Assembly (NCBI GenBank): GCA_024637015.1
Contig: JAGXGE010000032.1
Span: forward strand, 137,531 to 201,530
Reading direction: 5' to 3'
DNA length: 64,000 nt
Source of the DNA: Aequorivita sp.
Lineage (GTDB): Bacteria > Bacteroidota > Bacteroidia > Flavobacteriales > Flavobacteriaceae
Shown here: positions 30,748-38,655 of the stretch, piece by piece
Numbering within the stretch: the first letter of the stretch is position 1
How the letters are laid out: every line of letters begins with the position of its first letter
The notes under the pieces: model-generated
Seen by the model: the letters and a program-made list of their open reading frames with translations, nothing else
Told to the model about the DNA's origin: nothing
Database searches by the model: none
Program-made: the position numbers and the translations under genes

Positions 30748-30905
30748 TGGCGTGTTTTTTCAAAATTATTTGCAACAAGCGGATAAACATCATTATAGTA
30801 TTTATTCCCATTATATGAATAACCCTTTTTTTGTTTCTTACTTTTAAATATAAAGTAATTTTTTTTAAGGTTTTAATGCCGAAATGCTATTAATATAGAC
30901 AATAG

Positions 30906-31037
30906 TTATTCTTCCTCTGAATTACCATTTTGGTTTTCATCTTCTTTTCGTGGTGACAGTTTGTAGATTAACCAGCCAAAACCTGCAACGAGGTGAAGCA
31001 CAATTAGAATGATAATGATAAGGGTAATGGTGCTCAT
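30906..31037 (-). CDS. 43-aa single-TM small protein (below track cutoff)
   Basis: MSTITLIIIILIVLHLVAGFGWLIYKLSPRKEDENQNGNSEEE*. Confidence 0.6.
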   Translation of the reverse strand: MSTITLIIIILIVLHLVAGFGWLIYKLSPRKEDENQNGNSEEE

Positions 31038-31075
31038 GGGTTATATTTAAAGTTTATATACAATCAATAAACAAA

Positions 31076-31657
31076 CTATCCGTGAATAGATTGATGTTTC
31101 CCTAGATCTTTCATCACTTCAGCTTCAAAAGCAAGCAGCTCGTTCCATTTTTGATCCACTTCTTTTCTATCGCCATATTGGCGTGCAAAACCGAGGAACA
31201 TGGTGTAATGGTTTGCTTCGCTTACCATTAATTTTCGGTAGAATTCTGCCAATTCTTTGTCTTCCAGTTCTTCACTTAACAATCGGAAACGCTCGCAACT
31301 ACGGGCTTCAATCAAGGCTGCGTAAAGCAATCTATGCACAAGTTGTGTGGTTCTACTTCCGCCTTTTGGAAAAAATTGAATAATCTGCATTACGTAATCA
31401 TCTTTTCGGTCCCGGCCTAAAACCCAACCGTTTTCTATGATTTTGTCATGCACCATTTTAAAATGACTGATTTCCTCCTTTACCAAAGCGATCATTTCTT
31501 GAATCAAGTCAGTATATTCTGGAAAGCTTACAATCAACGAAACCGCTGTAGAAGCGGCTTTTTGCTCACACCAAGCGTGATCGGTAAGAATGTCTTCTAT
31601 GTTTTTTTCAACGATGTTTACCCAACGTGGGTCTGTGGGAAGTTTTAAACCAAGCAT
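31076..31657 (-). CDS. miaE: tRNA-(ms[2]io[6]A)-hydroxylase MiaE-like
   Basis: DHAWCEQKAASTAVSLIVSFPEY; EEISHFKMVHDKI; SEANHYTMFLGFARQY di-iron ligands. Confidence 0.9.
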   Translation of the reverse strand: MLGLKLPTDPRWVNIVEKNIEDILTDHAWCEQKAASTAVSLIVSFPEYTDLIQEMIALVKEEISHFKMVHDKIIENGWVLGRDRKDDYVMQIIQFFPKGGSRTTQLVHRLLYAALIEARSCERFRLLSEELEDKELAEFYRKLMVSEANHYTMFLGFARQYGDRKEVDQKWNELLAFEAEVMKDLGKHQSIHG

Positions 31658-31700
31658 ATTGATTAACGATTAACGATTTTTGATTTATTGGATTTTTATA

Positions 31701-33599
31701 TTAAATATCAAGGTCAAACTCTTTCCGCAGCTTTTCGATCAATGGATTCATTTCCTTCATTTTTTCAAATTTCTCCCGAGTTGTGTAAGCATAACGTTTT
31801 TCAGCAGTTTCGTTTACGGTTATGTCTAGATCTATGTCGTAATTCTGAAGTTTTTCACGCAGGAAACCGAGGAGTTCGTACTTAGCACGGTCCACTTCGG
31901 TCTTTATGGTTTGGTTTGGAAATTCAAGATGAATAGTGGAGCCTTCAAGTTTTGGAACACCCATCGTTAAATGTGAAAGTAAATTGAATTTCCCATCACT
32001 TTCAACATTGGCAGTATATTCCGTCCAAGCTGCTTGCATTGCTTCTTCAGAAAAATTATTTACAGGAAGATTTTCAGCATCGGGTTGGTTAGCAACCATT
32101 TCCTGCTTTATTTCTTGCTTTTTTTGAATACTTTTCAGCGAAAGCGCGGAGACTTTTTTGGCGTTTCTCTCAGCTAATATTTGAGGGCGTTCAATTACTT
32201 TTTGAGGTTCGCCACCGTCTGTTTTTTCATTTATTTTTTCTTGCGCCTCCGCTGAAGTTTCGAGCGGCACTCGGGCGGAAGAAATTTTTTCTGAAGAATT
32301 TTCCACTTTTGAAATTTCTTCGGAAGGTTCTCCTAAGCTTCTTTTACTTGCTTCGGTTTCTACCAACACTTCAGGATCAACTTCAATTTTTTTAGGAGGT
32401 TTGGGCACAACACTTCCTGCTGAAGTTATCTTTTCTTTAGTAAATTTTTCACTCTTAAAATAGGAGGGAGGTATTACGAAACGATTGGAGCTTTTAATTA
32501 TGAGGTCCCGACCTGCGTCGGGATCAAGCTTTTTTTTTTCGCCCTGAAAAGTCAAGGAAGCAAGCTGCATTAGGCAAAGCTCAACGAGTAGCCGTTGGTT
32601 TTGGCTGTTTTTATATTTTAGATCGCAAGTGTTTGCAATGTCAATACCGTCAATTAAAAACTGAGTGCCTGTTTTTTGCGATTGTTCAAAGTACATCGTC
32701 TTTACTTGTTCACCGACTTCCAAAAGATCAATAGTTACTTGGTTTTTACAAACCAACAAATCCCGGAAGTGGGAGGCAAGACCCATTACAAAATGATGGC
32801 CATCAAAGCCTTTTGAAAGAATATCGTTATAAGTAACCAAAACCTGCGGAATGTTATTTTCCAAAAGCAAATCGGTAATCTGAAAATACCACGTATAATC
32901 TAACACGTTTAGGTTTTCGGTAACGGCTTCGCGGGTAAGGTTTTTTCCGGCAAAACTAACTACTCTGTCAAAAATAGAAAGGGCATCGCGCAAAGCGCCG
33001 TCTGCTTTTTGGGCGATGATGTGTAGGGCGTCGTCTTCGGCTTCAATGTTTTCGGCTTTCGCAACTTCCGCCAAATGATTTTTTATATCACGAACGCCAA
33101 TTCTTCTGAAATCAAAAATTTGGCAGCGTGAAAGTATGGTTGGGATTATTTTATGTTTTTCCGTAGTTGCCAAGATGAAAATGGCGTGTTTGGGCGGCTC
33201 TTCCAAAGTTTTTAGAAAAGCGTTGAAAGCTGCTGGAGACAGCATGTGTACCTCGTCAATAATATATACTTTGTATTTTCCAACCTGTGGTGGAATTCGA
33301 ACTTGATCAATCAAGTTTCGAATATCATCCACGGAATTGTTTGAGGCCGCATCCAATTCAAAAATATTGAATGCAAAATCCTCACCTTCCTTTTCGGTAC
33401 CGTCTTGGTTTATTTTCTTGGCAAGAATACGCGCGCAAGTTGTTTTCCCAACGCCGCGGGGACCGGTGAAAAGCAGAGCTTGTGCAAGATGGTTGTTTTC
33501 TATGGCATTTTCCAGAGTATTGGTAATAGCCTGTTGCCCAACAACGTCTTTAAAAACGGCGGGGCGGTACTTTCGGGCTGATACAATGAAGTGTTCCAT
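31701..33599 (-). CDS. dnaX: DNA polymerase III subunits tau (and putative gamma)
   Basis: RKYRPAVFKDVVGQQ; GPRGVGKTTCARILAKKIN; EVHMLSPAAFNAFLKTLEEPP; 632 aa. Confidence 0.96.
   Translation of the reverse strand: MEHFIVSARKYRPAVFKDVVGQQAITNTLENAIENNHLAQALLFTGPRGVGKTTCARILAKKINQDGTEKEGEDFAFNIFELDAASNNSVDDIRNLIDQVRIPPQVGKYKVYIIDEVHMLSPAAFNAFLKTLEEPPKHAIFILATTEKHKIIPTILSRCQIFDFRRIGVRDIKNHLAEVAKAENIEAEDDALHIIAQKADGALRDALSIFDRVVSFAGKNLTREAVTENLNVLDYTWYFQITDLLLENNIPQVLVTYNDILSKGFDGHHFVMGLASHFRDLLVCKNQVTIDLLEVGEQVKTMYFEQSQKTGTQFLIDGIDIANTCDLKYKNSQNQRLLVELCLMQLASLTFQGEKKKLDPDAGRDLIIKSSNRFVIPPSYFKSEKFTKEKITSAGSVVPKPPKKIEVDPEVLVETEASKRSLGEPSEEISKVENSSEKISSARVPLETSAEAQEKINEKTDGGEPQKVIERPQILAERNAKKVSALSLKSIQKKQEIKQEMVANQPDAENLPVNNFSEEAMQAAWTEYTANVESDGKFNLLSHLTMGVPKLEGSTIHLEFPNQTIKTEVDRAKYELLGFLREKLQNYDIDLDITVNETAEKRYAYTTREKFEKMKEMNPLIEKLRKEFDLDI
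32506..32539 (-). promoter_or_regulatory. Putative -1 programmed ribosomal frameshift signal in dnaX
   Basis: Minus strand GAAAAAAAAAAG-CTTGA-[TCCCGAC GCAG GTCGGGA]; -1 frame reads GCT TGA. Confidence 0.65.
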
Positions 33600-33681
33600 A
33601 GTGAGGAAACAAATATAAAGATGTACATCGGGTTTTTAAAAAATAGATGTTTGTATTTTCCCATATTTATTAACATTGGAG

Positions 33682-33689
33682 TACTTTTG
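33682..33689 (+). promoter_or_regulatory. -7 promoter element for rnpB
   Basis: TACTTTTG immediately upstream of the RNase P RNA 5' end. Confidence 0.5.
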
Positions 33690-33692
33690 CAT

Positions 33693-34016
33693 AGCAGGCC
33701 GCCTTATCGCTGCCGAAGTTAATTCGGGAGAGGAAAGTCCGGACACCATAGGGAAGCATAGCGGCTAACGGCCGTCACTCTCCATAGCCTTGGCGAAGGA
33801 GGGGAGGACAAGTGCAACAGAAAGGATGTACAGGTAATGCTGTAGTGAAATCAGGTAAACTCTATGCGGTGAAATGCCACGTAAACCTGTGCTTGAGAGT
33901 ACCCGCTCGATGCAGGAGGGTAGGCAGATGGAGCGTTTCGGTAACGGAACGCCTAGATAAATGATAAGGATTCGTCTTTTTGATGGATACAGAACCCGGC
34001 TTATAGGCCTGCTTTT
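33693..34016 (+). ncRNA. rnpB: RNase P RNA (bacterial type A)
   Basis: agcaggccgccttatcgctgc...gaggaaagtccggacacc...acagaaa...ggtaaactctatgcggtgaaatgcc...gagtacccgctcgatgc...agataaatgataagg...acagaacccggcttataggcctgct; closing 5'/3' helix agcaggcc/ggcctgct. Confidence 0.97.
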
Positions 34017-34019
34017 TTA

Positions 34020-34403
34020 TTAAATTTCTCCCGCTAATTCGCGCATCCATTCTTTTGCTTTAGACAAAGATTGGAAAGTTTTAAAAGGCGCTTTTATAAA
34101 GAATTTTTCAAAATTCGCAACACTGAGAGAAGTTTCCGTTTTATAAACTATTGCAAATGCAAACATAGTTGGCAATTGAATGTTATAAGAGTTTGGTGAA
34201 AGATTTCTGGAATAATCATTTACCCTATTTGAAATATAACCGAATGGCTTGTTTTGGTAAAATCCTGCAGCAAGTTGTTGAATTTCGTATACATCTTCAT
34301 TGTTTAATATCATTCCTTCAATAAAGGTTGAGATCATGTAGTGCTCATAAAACTCAATTTTTACAAACTCGAGTTCAATGAGTTTTAGGGGATATTGGAT
34401 CAT
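34020..34403 (-). CDS. Hypothetical protein (STAS/SpoIIAA-like fold possible)
   Basis: 127 aa; conserved-looking FAIVYKTETSLSVANFEKFFIKAPFKTFQSLSKAKEWM. Confidence 0.65.
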   Translation of the reverse strand: MIQYPLKLIELEFVKIEFYEHYMISTFIEGMILNNEDVYEIQQLAAGFYQNKPFGYISNRVNDYSRNLSPNSYNIQLPTMFAFAIVYKTETSLSVANFEKFFIKAPFKTFQSLSKAKEWMRELAGEI

Positions 34404-34412
34404 AAGGGCAAA

Positions 34413-34946
34413 CTAAGCAAAAAAACTAAATACGGAACTTCCATATTTACGGGCTTCAACAAAATGGGGAAATGTGGAAAGGTCATTTTGTTTTGAATGC
34501 TCAATAATAAGCAATCCTTCGGTATTCAACGAAGAATTATTGAAAATTTCTTCTGTCAAATCTTTTAAAACTTCCGTGGTAAAGTCATAAGGTGGATCTG
34601 CAAAAATAACATCATATTTATCGGGACTTTGCTCTAAATACTTTTTTACATCAGATTTTATTGTAGTAATAGGAAAGGAGAATTCTTCTGAAATTTTATT
34701 GATATACTGAACACAACCGTAATGTGCATCAACTGAAGTAATATTAGGAACACCGCGCGAGGCAAATTCAAAGCTGATATTTCCAGTGCCGCTGAAAAGG
34801 TCCAACACGGTAATTTCTTCAAAATAATAACGAACGCGCAGAATATTGAAAAGTGCTTCTTTCGCAAAATCGGTCGTTGGCCTAACGGGCAAGTTTTTTG
34901 GAGCGGTTAATCTTCTTCCTTTATAGATGCCAGAAATTATACGCAT
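34413..34946 (-). CDS. rsmD: 16S rRNA (guanine966-N2)-methyltransferase RsmD
   Basis: MRIISGIYKGRRLTAPKNLPVRPTTDFAKEALFNIL; VIFADPPYDF. Confidence 0.95.
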   Translation of the reverse strand: MRIISGIYKGRRLTAPKNLPVRPTTDFAKEALFNILRVRYYFEEITVLDLFSGTGNISFEFASRGVPNITSVDAHYGCVQYINKISEEFSFPITTIKSDVKKYLEQSPDKYDVIFADPPYDFTTEVLKDLTEEIFNNSSLNTEGLLIIEHSKQNDLSTFPHFVEARKYGSSVFSFFA

Positions 34947-35768
34947 TTAGAGTGTGTTTTGTAAAATGAAGTGACGATGGCGATTATCTTCTGAATCGAT
35001 CTTTACTTTGGAAGTACTTATTTTTGCAAACTCAATATTTCGAATATAGGTGTAAGCAATTTTGTAGTTATCATCTTCTCTTTCAATTTCACCACAAAAT
35101 ATTACAGGGAGGTTTTCGGGATTCAGGTTTAACTGTTCCATACAGAAAAGGGTGTAATAGATGAAATCTTCAGGAGTTTTGAAAGTATAGCTATTGCAAA
35201 GTTGAAGTTCTCCGTTTTTCAAAACAATACAGTCGAAACTATGCTTCTGAAAGTGTAAGTACATTTTCGGAAGCGAATATTTTTCCTCTTCAAGAATGGT
35301 TTTCAGCAATACCGTTGTTGAATGGTAATAATTGAAAGAGCCATATTTTTCAAAGAAAAAATTATTGATGTTCATAAATGGTACGTAAACCACAACAATG
35401 TCTAGGTTTTCCAAAACATCGTGTGCCATATAATCATTTGCCAATATTTTTGAATTGAATTTCAAATATTCGCTGGCCTTTGTTTCATCAAAAAGTGAAA
35501 TGGGAACCAAGCTATAGACCGGTGTTGAATAGATAATGGATACTTCTGAAAAGTTTGCGTTCAGAATATCGTTTTTGAACATTAAAGATTCAATATCCAT
35601 CAATAACTCCTCTGGTGTAGTACTATGGTCAAGTGCTTTTTCCAGGAAAAATTCTGTCTCTTTATTTTCAGGATTTGTCACCAAAAAAGAAAGCCCGCTC
35701 AAAGAAACTTGAACGGACAGTCTATGTTGTAATGTGTTTTGTATGTTACTTGTTTTTTGAAGCATCAT
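34947..35768 (-). CDS. DUF3822-like protein
   Basis: 273 aa adjacent to rsmD; NFFFEKYGSFNYYHSTTVLLKTIL. Confidence 0.75.
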   Translation of the reverse strand: MMLQKTSNIQNTLQHRLSVQVSLSGLSFLVTNPENKETEFFLEKALDHSTTPEELLMDIESLMFKNDILNANFSEVSIIYSTPVYSLVPISLFDETKASEYLKFNSKILANDYMAHDVLENLDIVVVYVPFMNINNFFFEKYGSFNYYHSTTVLLKTILEEEKYSLPKMYLHFQKHSFDCIVLKNGELQLCNSYTFKTPEDFIYYTLFCMEQLNLNPENLPVIFCGEIEREDDNYKIAYTYIRNIEFAKISTSKVKIDSEDNRHRHFILQNTL

Positions 35769-36408
35769 AAATTTTTGGCCAGTTTCCGGAAGTGTTTACA
35801 TCTTCCAAAGAACCTACTTTAATGTCTGGTCCATTAACGCCATCTACTGATTGAACTTGCTTTTCTTGAGCTAAAAGATCTTTGTTAAGGTCACCCAATA
35901 CAACATCTTTTGAAATTTTTGCTTCAAATACAGAATATGTAGCGTCATTTTTCACAATTTTTCCAGCTTTAAGATCAAACTTGGCGTTTACATCTTTTAT
36001 GGGCACGTTCATCATGGTTTTGTATCTATCTGTTTTTCCAAAAAGTGAGTCTTTAACAGGAGTGAAACCCAAGGTGTCAATTAAAGATTCTTCAATAAAA
36101 TAACCTTCGTTAATTCCAAAAGCTTTGTTTTTGGCAACATCAGCATAACTTGTGTCGCGTCTTTGCGTAATGGCAAACTTGGCGGTATCAATAAAGCTAA
36201 CCAAACTATCCCAGTCTCCGGTAAAGTTTCCTGTAATTTCTTTGTGTGCCAGCTCTGCAGCTTGAATATCTTTTAAATTCTCAATTACTTTGGCGTATCG
36301 AGCTTCTTTAACTTTATTAAATTCTACCGGGCCCATAACGGAGTTGTACAGTTTCCAGCCCAAAAAGATGATGACAATCCAAAGAACAATCTGAATTACT
36401 AATTTCAT
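35746..36408 (-). CDS. Hypothetical membrane-anchored protein
   Basis: N-terminal TM MKLVIQIVLWIVIIFLGWKLYNSVMGP; overlaps downstream gene. Confidence 0.75.
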   Translation of the reverse strand: MKLVIQIVLWIVIIFLGWKLYNSVMGPVEFNKVKEARYAKVIENLKDIQAAELAHKEITGNFTGDWDSLVSFIDTAKFAITQRRDTSYADVAKNKAFGINEGYFIEESLIDTLGFTPVKDSLFGKTDRYKTMMNVPIKDVNAKFDLKAGKIVKNDATYSVFEAKISKDVVLGDLNKDLLAQEKQVQSVDGVNGPDIKVGSLEDVNTSGNWPKIYDASKNK

Positions 36409-36532
36409 TATTGATATTATTTAAGTGTTGATTTACTAAAAGGTCTATCGCAAATCTACAATTTTTTTTTGTTCGTAAAAGTATATTGCGAAAAAATCAT
36501 ACCTATCTTTAAACCCTCATTGACAGGAGCAA

Positions 36533-37957
36533 ATGATGAATGTATCAGAATTTTACAGTTTTTTAAAAAATGATTTCCCTCATACTACCACTACAAAGCA
36601 GGATATTGCACTTCAATTGTTGGCAAAATTTGTGCTGAGCACGAACAAAAATGAAACCTTTTTGCTGAAAGGGTACGCTGGAACTGGAAAAACAACCATC
36701 GTAGGTTCTTTAGTGAAAAACTTAACAAAAGTAAAAAAGCGCTCGGTACTTCTGGCCCCAACGGGAAGGGCGGCTAAGGTTATCAGTAATTATTCCAATA
36801 AGCAGGCTTTTACAATTCATAAAAAAATATATTTTCCCAAAAGTGAAAAAGGATCTGTTTCCTTTAATTTACAAGAAAACAAGCACCGTGACACTATTTT
36901 TATAGTAGATGAAGCCTCGATGATCCCAGATATCAATCAAGATTCAAAACTTTTTGAAAACGGATCATTATTGGATGACTTGATGCAATATGTTTACAGT
37001 GGAAACAATTGTAAGCTACTGTTGATAGGAGATTCGGCACAGTTGCCGCCTGTACATCTTTCCATAAGTCCTGCGCTAGATTCAAGGGTTTTGGAAAACC
37101 AATATAACCGTGAAGTAATAATGCTTGAGCTGGACGAAGTGGTCCGCCAACAAAAAGACAGCGGTATTTTGGAGAACGCCACAAGAATCCGTGAGCGTTT
37201 GGACGATGAGCTTTATGAAGCGTTTAAATTTTCAGGAACTGATTTTCCAGACATTATTCGCCCAACAGACGGACAGGAAATCATGGATGCCATTAATGAT
37301 AGTTATTCGGCTTTGGGAAATGAAGACACAGTTATAATTGTGCGCTCGAACAAAAGAGCAAACCTTTACAACCAAAGCATACGCGAACGCATACTTTTTC
37401 AGGATTCGGAACTTTCGGCAGGCGATTATTTAATGGTCGTAAAGAATAATTATTTTTGGGTGGACAATGCCAGTGAAGCCGGTTTTATTGCCAATGGCGA
37501 TATTGTAGAGGTTTTGGAAATATTCGCTTTTAAAGAATTATATGGTTTTCGATTTGCTGAAGTAAAAATGCGAATGGTAGATTATCCAAATATGAAACCT
37601 TTGGAAACGGTGCTTCTTTTAGATACGCTTACTTCCGAAAGCCCTTCTCTCACATATGATGAATCAAACAAACTTTATCAGGAAGTGATGAAGGATTACG
37701 TGAACGAAAAATCAAAATACAAGAAGTTTTTGGCTGTAAAAAACAACAAATATTTTAACGCGCTTCAAGTTAAATTCAGCTATGCCATCACGTGCCATAA
37801 ATCGCAGGGCGGGCAATGGAACACCGTTTTTGTTGAGCAGCCTTATCTTCCCAATGGAATAGATAAAGAATATCTGCGCTGGCTTTACACAGCCATAACT
37901 CGGGCCCGCGAAAAATTGTATCTAATAGGTTTTAAAGACGAATTTTTTGTAGATTAG
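36533..37957 (+). CDS. RecD-like ATP-dependent DNA helicase (SF1)
   Basis: LKGYAGTGKTTIVGSL Walker A; IVDEASMIPD; YAITCHKSQGGQWNTVFVE; YTAITRAREKLYLIG. Confidence 0.9.
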   Translation: MMNVSEFYSFLKNDFPHTTTTKQDIALQLLAKFVLSTNKNETFLLKGYAGTGKTTIVGSLVKNLTKVKKRSVLLAPTGRAAKVISNYSNKQAFTIHKKIYFPKSEKGSVSFNLQENKHRDTIFIVDEASMIPDINQDSKLFENGSLLDDLMQYVYSGNNCKLLLIGDSAQLPPVHLSISPALDSRVLENQYNREVIMLELDEVVRQQKDSGILENATRIRERLDDELYEAFKFSGTDFPDIIRPTDGQEIMDAINDSYSALGNEDTVIIVRSNKRANLYNQSIRERILFQDSELSAGDYLMVVKNNYFWVDNASEAGFIANGDIVEVLEIFAFKELYGFRFAEVKMRMVDYPNMKPLETVLLLDTLTSESPSLTYDESNKLYQEVMKDYVNEKSKYKKFLAVKNNKYFNALQVKFSYAITCHKSQGGQWNTVFVEQPYLPNGIDKEYLRWLYTAITRAREKLYLIGFKDEFFVD

Positions 37958-37968
37958 TATTTTGAGTG

Positions 37969-38003
37969 TCCAGTAAGCAGTGGACTGTTGCAGTTTTCAG
38001 TAT
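37969..38003. repeat. CAGT-rich low-complexity repeat
   Basis: ccagtaagcagtggactgttgcagttttcagt. Confidence 0.45.
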
Positions 38004-38040
38004 TCATTTTTATGAAATTTCATAAACTCATCGACAAATT

Positions 38041-38619
38041 ATGGAAACGTTCGATATAATAATCAGCATTTTTCTGGGCATTGGCCTAGCGGCAGCCGTT
38101 GGCTTCCGTGTGTTTTTACCTCTGCTGATTTTAAGTTTGGCGGGGTATTACGATATTATTCCACTTAATGAAAGTTGGCAATGGGTTGGAAGTCTTACCG
38201 TAGTTATCACAATGGGAGTCGCCACTTTAATAGAAATTTTCGGGTATTATATTCCTTGGTTGGACAATTTGCTGGACACAATAGCTTTACCCTTGGCAAC
38301 TTTGGCCGGTACTGCAGTTATGGTCGCCACGATTACAGATTTGAGCCCCATGACAACTTGGGCCTTAGCAATTATCGCTGGCGGTGGAACAGCCGCGGCA
38401 ATTAAAGGAAATACTTCCGCTGCCCGGCTTACCTCCAGTGCTACAACAGGAGGAATTGCAAATCCTGTTTTGAGTACTGTAGAAACGGGCACTTCCATAG
38501 TTATGGCAATCGCTTCTATTTTTGTACCGATTATAGCATTTATATTGGTATTATTCCTGTTTTTCGTAATTTTCAGGTTTTATAAAAAGCTTCGAAAAAA
38601 ACGATTGCCAAGAACTTAA
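38041..38619 (+). CDS. DUF4126 membrane protein
   Basis: 192 aa; Ala/Gly-rich TM segments, KGNTSAARLTSSATTGGIANPVLST. Confidence 0.8.
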   Translation: METFDIIISIFLGIGLAAAVGFRVFLPLLILSLAGYYDIIPLNESWQWVGSLTVVITMGVATLIEIFGYYIPWLDNLLDTIALPLATLAGTAVMVATITDLSPMTTWALAIIAGGGTAAAIKGNTSAARLTSSATTGGIANPVLSTVETGTSIVMAIASIFVPIIAFILVLFLFFVIFRFYKKLRKKRLPRT

Positions 38620-38655
38620 TCTTCTTATTTTTGAATTCATTTTAAAAACTTTGTC

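Noticed and set aside
33862-34050. 62-aa minus-strand ORF in the track
   Set aside because: Lies antisense within the RNase P RNA gene; chance ORF.
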